A stretch of DNA of 64,000 bases from an uncultured Candidatus Melainabacteria bacterium (GCA_949927415.1 CATLFB010000002.1:124001-188000), one strand, 5' to 3'; numbered from the stretch's first letter, positions 6,005 to 18,400 are shown. Notes: generated from the letters alone by a model not told the origin. Numbers and translations: made by a program.

Positions 6005-9001
6005 ATGTTGTATTACACCGATTTGCACATCCACTCGAAATATTCGCGCGCCACAAGCAAAAGCTGCAACCTCGAAGAACTCGCAATCTGGGCTAAGAAA
6101 AAAGGCCTGAGTTTAATTGGTACCGGCGACTTCACACATCCGGCTTGGTTTGCGGAGATTCAGGAAAAACTCGTCCCCTCGGACAACGGAACCTTCCGGC
6201 TAAAACCAGAAATCGAAAAACAAATCGGCGCCTCTGTAAAATTCATCCTCACAGTTGAAATTTCAACAATTTATAAAAAATGGGACAAAACCCGAAAAGT
6301 TCACCACGTGGTTTTCATGCCAAACCTCGAAACCGCGCAGAACTTTCGCTCAAAACTCGACGCAATCGGGAATATCAAATCCGACGGCCGTCCGATTTTA
6401 GGGCTTGACTCGCGCAATCTTCTGGAAACCGTTCTGGAATCAGGTGAAGGTGGCTATATAATCCCCGCGCACATCTGGACTCCATGGTTTTCGGTTCTCG
6501 GCTCAAAATCAGGGTTTGACTCAATCGAAGACTGTTACGGCGATTTGTCAGAACATATTTTTGCAGTAGAAACCGGACTTTCATCAGACCCTGAAATGAA
6601 CTGGCACGTATCAAAACTCGACAAATTCAGGCTTGTTTCAAATTCCGACGCGCATTCGCCCTCAAAACTCGCGCGCGAAGCAACTTTCTTCACCAAAGAC
6701 CCCGACTATTACTCCATCATGCACGCCTTAAAAACCGGCGAAGGTTACGGCGGCACAGTGGAATTTTTCCCGGAAGAAGGCAAATACCACGAAGACGGCC
6801 ACCGGAAATGCGGCGTCTCGCTGACTCCTGAGGAAACAAGAAAACTCAACGGCATTTGTCCTGTTTGCGGTAAGCCCCTGACAATTGGTGTCTGGTATCG
6901 TGTGAATGAACTTTCCGATCGCTTTGGCGAAGTTACACCGCCCGAAACAGCCGGCGATGTTTGCAGTCTTGTGCCTTTGCAGGAAATTATCTCCGAAATT
7001 ATGAATGTCGGCCCCGCAAGTAAATCTGTCACTTGCGAATACGAAAGACTTATCCATAAATTCGGCTCGGAACTTTCGATTTTGCAAGACATTCCGACTG
7101 ATGAAATTTCAAAAGCTTCGACACTTCTCGGTGAAGGTATTTCGCGCCTGAGAAAGGGTCAAGTCATAAAACAAGCGGGTTTTGACGGCGAATATGGCGT
7201 GATAAAACTTTTTGAAGAAGGTGAAATAGTAAAAAAAAATTTCGTAAACCTTAAATTAAACATTGATATTCCCTCATCAGAACCGGCAAAATCAGCGGCA
7301 GAAAAAATCAAGCCTCTGCCAAAATCCAAGCAAACTCAGGTATCGGAAAATTTTCCGGCAACCGGCTCGCCGCAATGGCTTGCGCTAAATAACACGCAGG
7401 TATCAACACAAACTCCGGATGCCGCAGCACATCCCGCGCAAAAAGAACAATCCGCCCAAAAAGGTTTGGACGAATTCCAGCAAAGTGCGGTTGAAAGCGA
7501 AGAAAATCAGCTTTTAATCACAGCCGGCCCCGGCTCCGGTAAAACAACAGTTTTGACGCGCAGAATTGCGCATTTGATTAAAGACAAAAACATTGCGCCC
7601 GAAAACTTTCTTGCCATAACTTTTACACGCCGCGCGGCAGGCGAAATGCGCGAAAGACTTGAAAAAATCTTAGGCGCCAAATCAGAATTGATAAATATTC
7701 ACACATTTCACTCGCTATGCTTTTCGATTTTGAAAAAGAATTATGAAAAAGCCGGATTGAGCGAGGATTTCACCGTAATGTCAGAGCAGGAAAAGGCGCT
7801 TTTAGATGATGAAGAACTTCTCAAAAACGCGCTTTCTTTTGATGATTTGATTCTTTTGACCGTAAAACTTCTTGAAGAAAACGTTGAGATTTTGTCGCAA
7901 TACAAAGAGCGTTTTAAATATGTTTCGGTAGATGAATTTCAGGATATTGACGAAAACCAGTATAAATTAATCAGACTTTTAGTGCCGGCGGACGGAAATA
8001 TTTTCGTAATCGGCGACCCGAATCAGGCGATTTACGGCTTTCGCGGAGGAAACTCTAAGTTTTTTGAAAATTTCAAAGAGGATTACGCAAACACTGTCAC
8101 GATAAACCTGAAAAACAATTACCGCTCGACAAACAGTATTGTTGATGCGTCAAATCAGATGATTAACTGTTTCAATATCGTGTCGGTTTTCGACAGGCCC
8201 CATGAAAAAATCACAATCCACACAGCGCCCACAGACAAGGCAGAGGCTGAATTTATCGCAAGCACAATCGAAAAATTAATCGGCGGCCACAGCTTTTTCT
8301 CAATAGATTCGGACAGGACAGATGGCGGGGAATGCGATTACTCATTTTCGGATTTCGCAATCCTTTACCGCACATCCACACAGCTTCCGCCAATCATTGA
8401 GGCGCTCAAAAGAACAGGAATGCCGTTTGTGAAGTTATCAAACGACCTTCTTTGCGAGCAAAAACCTGTCAAAGAACTTCTTAAATCTTTGAATAGCGAA
8501 AAATCTGTGGAAGAACAGTTAGAAGAACTTTCAGAGGAATTCAGCGAAAAAATTGAAGAAAATATTTTCAAATATTTGAAAAATCTGGCGAAAAATTATC
8601 CCGACAAAAACGAATTTTTACATGAAGTATCAGTTCTTACAGAAGCCGATACGCTGGATGAGCGCGCCGACAGAATCAGGCTGATGACACTTCATGCCTC
8701 AAAAGGTTTGGAATTCAAATGCGTATTTCTGGCAGGGCTTGAAGATGAAATCCTTCCGCTTTACCGCGCAAAAGAGCCGGAAGAAATTGAAGAAGAACGC
8801 CGGCTTTTGTATGTCGGAATGACAAGGGCAAAGACGCGGCTGTTTTTGAGCCATGCCGAAAAAAGGTTCTGGCTCGGAAGTGTGAGAAACCTTGGAATTT
8901 CGCCGTTTCTGGTGAAAATCAAAGAAGACCTTTTGAATTTGAGTAAATTCGAAAAAACTTACAAGGAAAAAGATAATCTTGAACAGTTGAGTTTGTTTTA
9001 A
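6005..9001 (+). CDS. Endonuclease Q (PHP domain) fused to UvrD-type helicase
   Basis: Residues 1 to about 410 match endonuclease Q, a PHP-family metallo-nuclease that in archaea nicks DNA 5' of uracil, hypoxanthine and abasic sites. Metal ligands are visible: HIH (8-10), GTGDFTH (D42, H45), E85, HH (100-101), H156 and SDAH (D215, H217). A zinc ribbon follows (C269, C285, C288). A polar linker (about 420-485) leads to a superfamily 1 helicase: Walker A AGPGSGKTT (K513), TFTRRAAGEM, DEFQDIDE, GDPNQAIYGFRG, NNYRS, TLHASKGLEF and YVGMTRAK. The helicase is compact, with little of subdomain 2B. One chain could thus nick at a deaminated base and unwind from it. It is 23 bases upstream of a second helicase, probably in one operon. 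Confidence 0.88.
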   Translation: MLYYTDLHIHSKYSRATSKSCNLEELAIWAKKKGLSLIGTGDFTHPAWFAEIQEKLVPSDNGTFRLKPEIEKQIGASVKFILTVEISTIYKKWDKTRKVHHVVFMPNLETAQNFRSKLDAIGNIKSDGRPILGLDSRNLLETVLESGEGGYIIPAHIWTPWFSVLGSKSGFDSIEDCYGDLSEHIFAVETGLSSDPEMNWHVSKLDKFRLVSNSDAHSPSKLAREATFFTKDPDYYSIMHALKTGEGYGGTVEFFPEEGKYHEDGHRKCGVSLTPEETRKLNGICPVCGKPLTIGVWYRVNELSDRFGEVTPPETAGDVCSLVPLQEIISEIMNVGPASKSVTCEYERLIHKFGSELSILQDIPTDEISKASTLLGEGISRLRKGQVIKQAGFDGEYGVIKLFEEGEIVKKNFVNLKLNIDIPSSEPAKSAAEKIKPLPKSKQTQVSENFPATGSPQWLALNNTQVSTQTPDAAAHPAQKEQSAQKGLDEFQQSAVESEENQLLITAGPGSGKTTVLTRRIAHLIKDKNIAPENFLAITFTRRAAGEMRERLEKILGAKSELINIHTFHSLCFSILKKNYEKAGLSEDFTVMSEQEKALLDDEELLKNALSFDDLILLTVKLLEENVEILSQYKERFKYVSVDEFQDIDENQYKLIRLLVPADGNIFVIGDPNQAIYGFRGGNSKFFENFKEDYANTVTINLKNNYRSTNSIVDASNQMINCFNIVSVFDRPHEKITIHTAPTDKAEAEFIASTIEKLIGGHSFFSIDSDRTDGGECDYSFSDFAILYRTSTQLPPIIEALKRTGMPFVKLSNDLLCEQKPVKELLKSLNSEKSVEEQLEELSEEFSEKIEENIFKYLKNLAKNYPDKNEFLHEVSVLTEADTLDERADRIRLMTLHASKGLEFKCVFLAGLEDEILPLYRAKEPEEIEEERRLLYVGMTRAKTRLFLSHAEKRFWLGSVRNLGISPFLVKIKEDLLNLSKFEKTYKEKDNLEQLSLF

Positions 9002-9024
9002 ATTTTCTTTGTTTACGGAGAATT

Positions 9025-11238
9025 ATGGAAGAAAAAACCGGAAAATTGAATAGAAAATTGGACTTTTCAGAACCCAAAAAAGTCATTGATTTTTTGACGT
9101 CAGAAGATAAAGATTACGCAGAACTGCTGGATGTCGCAAACGAACTTTGCGGACAAATCGAGACGCCGCACACAAACCTTGACGGACAGAAATTTCACAC
9201 AATCAGCCAGTGCATTCTTGAATGTTTCAAACGGCTTTGCGGATTTAATTCAACAAAATGGGTTTCTGATAAAAAGCTTGACTATGAACTTAAAACCGGC
9301 GAAAATTTCATAACTTTCACGCGCATAAACGCAAAACAGGAAAAATGTTTGTACAAAATCGCAAACTTTGACCAGATTGATTTCGAAAGCGGTTTTGCGG
9401 ATGAATACGAAGTTATAAACGGAACCGAAAGCGTTTCAAATACATCAAACTCTTCCGGCGCAAAAGATGAAAAAACATACGTAATTCCGAAATCCGCTGC
9501 CTCTTATTTTAAGAAAAGTCCAGAAAAAGAGCCGGAACCTGCAAAAGAAGATGATGCTACATTAAAAAAAATCAACGATTTTCTAAGAAACGGCGACAAC
9601 GTATTTGTCACAGGCCATGCGGGCACCGGAAAAAGCTACATTCTTCGAAAATTAAAAGAAAAATACAAAAAAAATCTGACAATCACAAGCACCACAGGGA
9701 TTGCGGCCGTGAATGTCAAAGGTCAGACGCTTCATTCATGGGCCGGTGTGGGGCTTTGCAGAAACACTATTGCCGCAACTGTTGAAAAGATTAAAACCCG
9801 CTCAACACAATGCAGGCAGATAAAAAATTGCAAAATGCTTGCTATTGACGAGATTTCCATGCTGAATGTCGAAACTTTTGAATATGTTAATGAAGTTTTG
9901 AAGCAAATTCGCGAAAATGACGCGCCTTTTGGCGGGATTCAGGTGATTTTTATCGGCGACTTTTTCCAGCTTCCGCCGGTCGAGAAGGGTGATGTTGGCG
10001 CGGATGGTCAAAAGGGGAGCGCAGCGACAGGCAGGAATGGTCAAAGGCTGACTAACATTGACGCAGATAGTATAAAAAGAAAATACTGTTTTGAAACGGG
10101 TTTGTGGCAGGATTTGAATTTGAAAAATGTTGTTCTCAAAAAAAATTACCGCCAGAATGAAGAAAAATTTATAAACGCGCTATCAAACATGCGCATAAAT
10201 CGGCTGAATGATGAAGATATTGAACTTTTTTCCACCCGCTCAGTCACATCAGACACCTCCGGAACAAATATTCTGCACATATTTTCGACCAACGAAGAGG
10301 CAAACAATTATAATTCAGTAAAATTCAATGCTCTCGAGCGCAAAGTAACTGTTTTCAACTCAAAAGACGGGGTTTACAGAGGCAAAGAACTTGTTTTTGA
10401 AGATTTCAACCAGCGCGAAGAAATGATTCTGGAGATTTTTAACAAAAGCTGCCGCGCTGACAAGGAAATTGCGCTTAAAATCGGATGCAAAGTGATGCTT
10501 CTGGTTAACATGGATTTTGATAAAGGCTTGATTAACGGTGCTTGCGGAACAGTTCAAAAATTCAATAATGATACGATTAATATAACCTTTGACAACGGCG
10601 TGAATGCGAATATTCCGCTTCATGAATTCGAATACTATTACAATGACGCGGTTGTGGCAGTGCGGCGTCAGTATCCTTTGAAACTCGCTTACGGAATAAC
10701 GATTCACAAGTCGCAGGGAATGACTTTGAATAAACTTGTTGTTGACTGCAAAAGAATTTTCGAACGCGGTCAGGTTTACGTTGCAATGAGCCGCGTAAAG
10801 TCGCTTGATGGTTTGTATTTGAAATCTTTTGACCCTGAAAAAGTTTTGTGTGATGAAAAAGTTGCCGAATTTTATGAACAATTGGAAGAATCACCCGCGC
10901 TTAACCTCCCCGATGAGCCCCGGAGTTTTGGCAGGCCGAAAAGTTACGATGACAGCAGCGATACAGAAATAAAAGCACTTGCGGCAGATTTCGTAAAAGA
11001 ATATGACGGGCTGTACGGCAAAAGCGGCATAAGCAAAATCCTGACTGGAAGCAAAGCTATCAAGGTGAATGATTACAACGAAAAAATTCTTTTATCACGC
11101 TATTATGGTGCAGTCACGGGCAGAACGCGAAAAGCTGTTGATGAAATCATTGCCGGCATGATTGAAGACAATATTTTAACAATCAAGCATGTAAGTTTTG
11201 GCCGGCCGGTTTTGTGTTTCAACAGGGGCAGAAAGTAA
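9025..11238 (+). CDS. PIF1-family ATP-dependent DNA helicase
   Basis: The 737-residue protein has a PIF1/RecD-like superfamily 1B core: Walker A GHAGTGKSYI near residue 200, STTGIAAVN, a LHSWAG segment, Walker B AIDEISM, GDFFQLPPV, NYRQ, and the C-terminal HKSQGMTL and YVAMSRV motifs. Such enzymes unwind DNA 5' to 3' and act on stalled forks or G-quadruplexes. The first 170 residues match nothing I recognise. The last 90 (from about 650) look like a winged-helix or RQC-like module ending in GRPVLCFNRGRK. An ACGGAGAATT ribosome site fixes the ATG. Co-transcription with the endonuclease Q-helicase fusion suggests a shared DNA-repair role; this is inference. Confidence 0.85.
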   Translation: MEEKTGKLNRKLDFSEPKKVIDFLTSEDKDYAELLDVANELCGQIETPHTNLDGQKFHTISQCILECFKRLCGFNSTKWVSDKKLDYELKTGENFITFTRINAKQEKCLYKIANFDQIDFESGFADEYEVINGTESVSNTSNSSGAKDEKTYVIPKSAASYFKKSPEKEPEPAKEDDATLKKINDFLRNGDNVFVTGHAGTGKSYILRKLKEKYKKNLTITSTTGIAAVNVKGQTLHSWAGVGLCRNTIAATVEKIKTRSTQCRQIKNCKMLAIDEISMLNVETFEYVNEVLKQIRENDAPFGGIQVIFIGDFFQLPPVEKGDVGADGQKGSAATGRNGQRLTNIDADSIKRKYCFETGLWQDLNLKNVVLKKNYRQNEEKFINALSNMRINRLNDEDIELFSTRSVTSDTSGTNILHIFSTNEEANNYNSVKFNALERKVTVFNSKDGVYRGKELVFEDFNQREEMILEIFNKSCRADKEIALKIGCKVMLLVNMDFDKGLINGACGTVQKFNNDTINITFDNGVNANIPLHEFEYYYNDAVVAVRRQYPLKLAYGITIHKSQGMTLNKLVVDCKRIFERGQVYVAMSRVKSLDGLYLKSFDPEKVLCDEKVAEFYEQLEESPALNLPDEPRSFGRPKSYDDSSDTEIKALAADFVKEYDGLYGKSGISKILTGSKAIKVNDYNEKILLSRYYGAVTGRTRKAVDEIIAGMIEDNILTIKHVSFGRPVLCFNRGRK

Positions 11239-11268
11239 AATTTTAACAAAATGTTCGCCGAAAAAAAA

Positions 11269-11294
11269 TAGCCATGTGGCTATATATTTTTATT
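11269..11294 (+). terminator. Terminator after the PIF1-type helicase gene
   Basis: ATAGCCA pairs with TGGCTAT around a two-base loop, followed by a T-rich tract, 30 bases after the stop codon. Confidence 0.65.
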
Positions 11295-11331
11295 GCTTTC
11301 AGTGATATAATTTTCAGGTTGGAGACTGGAA

Positions 11332-12081
11332 GTGACTATATTAAATACTATAAAAAATTTCCCGAAAGAACATCGGGTTTTGTTAACGGCATTAATAATA
11401 TCTTTTTTGTGCGCGCTTGTGCCTTTTTTCTTGTTTAAGCCTGAAGTTGGTGATATATCAAGGATATTTGAAATATTTTATGTATTTATACCTGTCGCGA
11501 TTATTGCAATAATAAACATAACCGCTTGCGCAATGAATAAAGATTTTCCGCTCATTGCAAAGGTTTTGTCAGGAATTCTGAACAGTTTAATAATAATGGT
11601 TCAGATTCTTGGTACAATATTTTTAATCAGTTTAGTTCATTCTCTTGATGAAGATATGAAAAGTTACGACGACCCTGCCCAATACCAAAAAGCACTTACA
11701 AGTATTGTTCATCCGCAAAGAGTTGCGCATTTTCCATCCGAAATTCCGTCTTTTGCAAAAGATGTTGAATTGCACAAAAGCCAAAATTCATGGTTTGGAA
11801 GTGAGGCAATAATTTTAAAATTTACTGCAACTCAGGAATATATTGATAATGAACTGGAAAAAAATCAATTTATATCAGTAGAATTGCCCGGCAATTATGC
11901 CCATGAGTTTGACGGAATGCTGACAGATAATTCAAGAGTCAGTATAGAAGGATTCACTTTTTATGTCTTGAGCGACCATTATTATGAAAACCTTCATGGA
12001 AAATCTTTCCCGTTTCATTACGGAATCGGAATCAACCATGATTTGAACCGGATTATTTATTATTACACGTGCCCGGATTAA
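11332..12081 (+). CDS. Unknown membrane protein
   Basis: I do not recognise this 249-residue protein. It has three hydrophobic helices (about residues 18-37, 45-64 and 78-104), then a soluble domain of about 140 residues. The topology is typical of a membrane-anchored sensor or secretion accessory protein, but nothing identifies one. The start is a GTG preceded by GGAGACTGGAA. An upstream TATAAT at 11306-11311 could be its -10 box, so it is probably transcribed separately from the helicases. It faces the next gene tail to tail. Confidence 0.6.
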   Translation: MTILNTIKNFPKEHRVLLTALIISFLCALVPFFLFKPEVGDISRIFEIFYVFIPVAIIAIINITACAMNKDFPLIAKVLSGILNSLIIMVQILGTIFLISLVHSLDEDMKSYDDPAQYQKALTSIVHPQRVAHFPSEIPSFAKDVELHKSQNSWFGSEAIILKFTATQEYIDNELEKNQFISVELPGNYAHEFDGMLTDNSRVSIEGFTFYVLSDHYYENLHGKSFPFHYGIGINHDLNRIIYYYTCPD

Positions 12082-12094
12082 TTTGGAATCGGGT

Positions 12095-12394
12095 TTATTT
12101 TTGGTTTTGAATCAATTTTGCGGCTTTTTTAATCTGAATAGCGCGTTTTCTAATCGGCTGTAATTCTATTAAATGTTTTAATGCCCGGGATGCGCTTCGA
12201 AGATACAAAGAGCCGAAAAGTGACGTCAAACCAATATCATGCGGCTCCCAGTGCGGCAGACGGAAAACTTCAGCGCCGGCCGCCAAACCTGACATCAGCG
12301 CCATATCCATATTTCTGTTATATTTTGCGCGCACTGTGTTTTTCTGAAAATAACGCTTCACAGGCTGTTCAATTTTTGGATTAATTTTTATCAT
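12095..12394 (-). CDS. Small hypothetical protein
   Basis: A 99-residue basic protein of unknown function, with no signal peptide. It begins MIKINPKIEQ and has a mildly hydrophobic middle (about 30-75) ending in a lysine-rich helix. The ribosome site is poor (TAGGAAT close to the ATG). The gene is 48 bases downstream of the autotransporter on the same strand and could be read through from it. Coding potential is plausible but not certain. Confidence 0.45.
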   Translation of the reverse strand: MIKINPKIEQPVKRYFQKNTVRAKYNRNMDMALMSGLAAGAEVFRLPHWEPHDIGLTSLFGSLYLRSASRALKHLIELQPIRKRAIQIKKAAKLIQNQK

Positions 12395-12442
12395 ATTCCT
12401 AATTTATTATAAACAAGAAAATAAAAAATTTTGCTATTACTT

Positions 12443-15400
12443 TTAAAGTTTTATTGTGGAAGATGATTTCTTTTCTTTGATTACTGTGCGCTTGATAGGA
12501 ACAACATTCTTTTCTTTTTTCGCAGATTTGCCTAAAGCCCATCTGAATCCTGTTGAAAAGGCAATACCGTTTCTTCCGCCGTTTCTAATCATTGTTTGGA
12601 AGTATCCGGTGAATCTGTCGCTCCACATCTTTTGAATACCGACACCGTACTGAACGTAGGGTTTCACAGATAACTGCGGCAATGTTACGTCATTTGCTTT
12701 GACATTTGTGTCGCCCAATATACTTGTCACCAAATCTACAGATGCATAAACCTGAGTATTATTTTTCAGATTTCCGATAAATTTAACTCCCGGTACAATC
12801 TGGATTGCATGCAGAGGGTCTGAATCTATGCTGACATTTGCTTTGTTTCTAAAATCAAAGGTATTAACAAAGGTGTATCCCAAAAACAGTGTTGGCTGAA
12901 TTATAAATTTGCCTTCTTTGATTTCCCAGTTGTATCCTGTTTTACTTGCGATACCTGCTGTTAGCATTGTAAAGTCATCATGCCCGTAGATTGTATCAGC
13001 ATCACCTGAACTTGCACCTGTGGAAACTGTTAAACCTGTGAAGAAATTATTTTTGTATAACGTTCCTGTAACACCTAAAACACCGCCGTTTTGGTTCATG
13101 CTGACGTTGCTGTAGCTTTGTCTGGAACCGTTATAGCCAACGAACGTTGAAATAACTCCCTTAAATCCGTGTTTTAAGTCGTATAAATCACTGTCACCGC
13201 CATACAAAGAGCCGTATGTTGTATTAGATACATTTGGACCGCCCTGGAGGTTAACTTTTTCAAATGATACGTAAGGCTTAACCCACATTGCTTGTGAAGT
13301 TTCAGGCAAAGGAGAGCGTGAATACGCCGGAGTATCGGTAATCGCATAATGATTGGCCTGTTCTGCGGCAAATCTTGCGCTCCGTGCATATTTCATATAT
13401 CTGTCCATGTGGTAAAAACCTGATTGTAAGGTTTCTAATTGGGTTAAGTATCCGCCGATTTGTGCAGCAACAGGCGTTGCCATAACAGCAGGGTTCACGG
13501 CTTCATAAGTCGGCGTATATCCGCCCATTCTTGTGAAATCCAAATAACCGTCAGCATAAGATACCGCATATTTTTGAATCGGCCCCATTACTGATTTAAC
13601 ATTCGGATTCAGCGCAATTCTTTCATCGTGAGCCAACGCTCCGTACGCAATCTCAACAGATGTGTTTTCTAATAGACTGTCGCTAAGAACATTTATGCCG
13701 TCTTGATTGATTATGAACCGGCCGTCACCATGAACAAATTCAGCACCAATCTTATCGGCTTTAATTTCCTCTAAATCTACATCAAGTTTAAGATTTACAT
13801 TGCCGTTTAGAACAATGTTTTTAACATATATATTTTCCAAACTTGCAGGGTTCGGGTTTGTTGTAAATGTGCCGTCATTGTTACGGACAAGAGCCGTATT
13901 TTGAAGATTCAAGGTCGAGGCATTATACATACTTAATGTATCCAATTCGCCCAGTGAAGCGTTTTGTATGAACGCTAATTCACCTTGCGTAATTGCAAGT
14001 TCCCCGTTCAAATTTGCCGTGCCGCTGACTATTAATCTTCCGTCGCCGCTTTTTACAAGTTTACCTGAACCTGTTATTTTATCATTCAATATAAAATCAT
14101 TGGTATTGTGAAGTCTCAGGCTTGCATCTTGTGAGATATTTGTTGTGCCGTTGATATATTTATCATTAGCCGAATGTGAAAAGAACGCGGCGGAACCTTT
14201 TTTGATATTCAAATCTCCGTTGAAGCCAGAATTATCTCCGGATAAGGTTACATTTTTGCCGCCGGTTATATCAACTGATGTTCCTGTCTGCGCGCGGATA
14301 GAACCGATTATTATGTCGGATTTATCGTTATTAAGAGTTAACTTACCGCTTTCAGCGATATTGGTTATGCCTGAAATGTAGCTGTCAGTTGAATCTGTTT
14401 GAGTAAATATAACCTCGCTGCCGTTTAAAATATTCAGCGTTCCGAAAAATCCGTTATTGCGTCCTGAAAGATTTAATGTTCCTTCGCCGGTTTTATTAAA
14501 CACGCCGTTTCCGCCAAGACCGCTTAAGATATTTCCGCTGTGGCCTGCTGCAATTTCATAATTAACGTTTGTAAACGGTCCGGAGATGTAAATATCGTTT
14601 TTGCCGTTTTTGTCTGTGTTATTTGCAAAATTAGTTTCTAATATATGCATATTTGCTGAAGTGTAAATAGCACCGCCATTTCCAAAGGATGCGTTTCCTT
14701 TGATTTCTCCGCCAGCAATATTAAATTCACCGGATTTAATATTGCTGATTGCGCCGCCGTCTTTTGCAGATACGCTTGAATTGATATTAACTTTATCCAA
14801 CAATATTTTAGCATTTTCATTGTTTGCAAAAACAACCGAACCGCCTCTGTCTATTGCTACGGCTTCCTTTATCGTCAAATCGGATACTGTAAGTTCTGTT
14901 GCCTGAGTAACGGCAAACATTGAATATTTTTTGTCGCCAGTTACAACAGTGCCGCGGTCTTTGTCGCCCAGAACGGCAAATTTACCGGAATTTGTAACTC
15001 CTAAATTGGATGTGATTATATATGTCGGGTCATCTTCTGTTGTGTAGTTGAAGTTAAAACCTCTTATGCCGTCGAGCCTGTTCATTTCACCCAGCGAATT
15101 TCCGTCAGATGCTTTAACTGCGGTTAATTCTAAATCCGTACCTTTTGTTTTTACATCGTATGTATAAGCCTGGGTTGCCCATCTGTCAATTGATTTATCT
15201 TCATCAAAAGTCAATCCGTCCAGAACATTCAGCGAATATGTTTTACCTAAACCATCATCTGATTTTCTATCGTTAATGTGAAATTGTGTGAGTGCAACTT
15301 TTATTGCTCCGGCATCTGAATTGTTTACTTTTAAGGTATCAATTTTTGCATCTTTTGCACCATCTCTTAGCAACAAATCAACGTCAAGTTTCAAGCCTGT

Positions 15401-18400
15401 ATTTTCAACAGTCAGGTTATTAAACTCTCTGTTGAAAGTTTTGTGGCCGTCCTGAGTCAGGTCAATAACCGAATCTATAACACTATATTTTCCTTGTGTG
15501 TAGTTGCTGTTAGTGAATGCAATTGTTGTATTATTAAAGATTACATTATTTCCGTTAGAATTTGCGATTTCATCTTTAAGCGTAAATCCTGCATTGTTGA
15601 ATTGCATTGTTGAATTGTTTGATTCAGCAAATTGGAATTTATTATCTATTAAAATGTTAGCGCCGCTTGCCGCTGTGTAATTCAATTTACCTGATTTAAC
15701 ATTCATTGCAAAATCGGCAGTGGATGTATTTTTGCCTATAACATCGAGTAATGCGCCCTCAACATTTGCTTTACCTGTAAAACTGTTTTTGTTGGCATCA
15801 AATGTTAATTTTTCACTGCCGCTGTAATTCAACGTACCGTTTCCGGAAACTTTTTCTAAAATGGATTCTTTTGAGGCGGTATAATTTAGAGCACCGTCTT
15901 TTGAAATTTCTGTTGAACCTGAAATGTATTCATTTGCATCATCATGGGTGAATGATAAATTTCCGGCATCTACTTTAATCGAGCCTGAATATTTTGAATT
16001 GTCACCAAGTAAATTCAAGGTACCTGATTCGGTTTTTACGACCTTGCCGCTGCCTGACAAATCTTTGATTTGAATATCTTTTTTGTTATCAATATCAAAT
16101 TCGCCGTCGACATTATAGGTAGTTTCGTTTCCAAAGAATTCAGCACCTGCAGTTGAGTCTGAATAGGCCAATGTGCCTGAATTTACGTCAACTTTACCGT
16201 TAAATTCAGAATTGTCATTGTGAAGATTTAACTTGCTGTTACCTTTTTTGATGAATTTACCAAGTCCGGTGATTTTATTGATTAAATTATCATATTTTGC
16301 TGTTGTAATTTCCAGTTCTGCATTTTCCCGAATTTCCACATCGCCTCTGACAAATTTGTTATTTTCGTTAGAATAAGCCAGAGTTCCCGCATTTATATCG
16401 GTTTTGCCTGTAAACCCGCTGTTATCACCTTTTAAAACAGCTTTACCGGAGCCTTTTTTAACAAGACTGCCGCTGTTTGCATTTTTACTTGAAATATTTT
16501 TGATTTCAGTTTGACCTGAAAGAACATCAACATTTAAAGCCGCATTATCAAGAACAGTATTACCGCTGAAATATTTATCGGAAGATTCAGGATTATAAAC
16601 ATAAGTCAGGGAACCTTCATTAATGTTGGCATATCCGCTAAATTTGCTGTTATCGCCGGTTAAAGAAATATCGCCTACGCCGGTTTTATTTACGGTTCCT
16701 TCTCCTGTCAGGTTTTGAATATGGTCATTTTGAGCGTTTGAGTAGTTAAGTGTTGTATTTTGTGCAAGCTTAACTGAGCCATTTACAAAACCGTTTTCGG
16801 TATTTTGTGTATAATTCAGATTGGATTCGTTAATATTTAATGCACCGGTAAAGAGTTTATTATCGCCGGTTAAATTGATATCGCCTGCGGCTGTTTTATT
16901 TAGAGTTCCTTCTCCTGAAAGATTTTGAATATGATCAGACAAGGCATTTGAATAATTCAGAGTTGTGTCTTTTGCAAGTTTAACAGAGCCGCTTACAAAA
17001 CCATCAGCAACGGTTTGGATATAATCTACACTGCCGTGGACTGCTTCAAATTTTCCGGTTAATTCGTTATTTACGCCTGATAAAGTTAATTTTGCATTAC
17101 CGTCTTTTACAAAATTACCGCTTCCGGCAATACCGCTTTTAATAAAAGAATCACCGTTTACTGCTTCAGTATCTTCAGTTGCGGGGATGTTGTCCGTATT
17201 AAATGTAACAACAGCGTCTCCGTCGATATAAATATCGTTTGAACCGTTTCCTTGAGTATTCAGGGCTGTTGTACCGAAATTTGAATTTCTTATTGTCAAA
17301 TCCGAGTTAGTATAAATTACACCGCCTCTGCCGCCGGCATTGTTATTATCAGCTCTAACTCCTTCTAAAATCATACCCTTTGAAGTGTTGTAAATTGAAC
17401 CGCCGTCACCTGATGCAGAGTTATCTGTAATTCTGCTGCCGTTTAATACAAATTCATCGCTTAGAATATTTGCAATCGCTCCGCCGTTACCTGCTATTAC
17501 TCTGTTATTTTCAAAATTTACATTACCGAGTCTTGCATAAGCCGTCGCATTATTAGCATAGATTGCAGAACCGTCTTTGATATCTTTTACGCCGGCTCTC
17601 AAGGTATCTTTTAGAGTAATATCAGTCATGTCAAATTGCGTATCATTTACAAGCATAAACATTGAACCGTTTTCTCTGCCTTGAGTAAATTCTTGCGAAT
17701 CAATTACGTAATATTCTTTGCCGTCGATTGTTTCCATATGGACGTCAACTTCATGCGGAACAGCATTTTCGATACCCTTGATGTATTCCGTGTAATAATA
17801 TTTGCCGTCTTTTTCAAAGAATCTGTCGGTTTCGGTTGTTGATTCAAACCTTAATTCATTGAATGCACCTGAAATCACGCCGCCGTTAGGAGTTTTTTCA
17901 CTTTTACCCATAAGTACAAAGTGGCCTTTTGTTGTTTCGTCTAAATCTCTGTAGATGTGATAATCTTGATTTTCTACAAATGAGAAACCTCTGTTGCCGC
18001 CTTGATTATCAGCGGATAAATTGATATTAAATCTGTTCAAATCTCTGAGGGTTTCACTGCTTGAAAAACCTCCGTACTCAACAGAAATACTATCGGCTGT
18101 GTGGCTGTATTCATCTTGTATACCTTCAACACCTAATGATGTTGCGGAGTTGAATTTATATTTATAAACATTTGTGGCCCAGCTCAATACCTGAATATTG
18201 TTTTCTGTGGCTATTTGAAGATTGTTGTTCCCGTAAATAACCCTTAACGGTTTGTTGTAGGTAAAAATACCGCCGTTATCATCTCTGATACCGACTTTTA
18301 TCAGGTTAAGAATACCGCTGCCTGAATTTGCTGTTATTGTATCTGTTATAGGATTACGAGGAGTTGAAATATCGGCATATAAGTTCAAATCCAGCGAAAT

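Noticed and set aside
6728-7092. Two overlapping antisense ORFs inside the endonuclease Q-helicase gene
   Set aside because: The sense strand encodes clear PHP and zinc-ribbon motifs; the antisense readings have no family features or ribosome sites.
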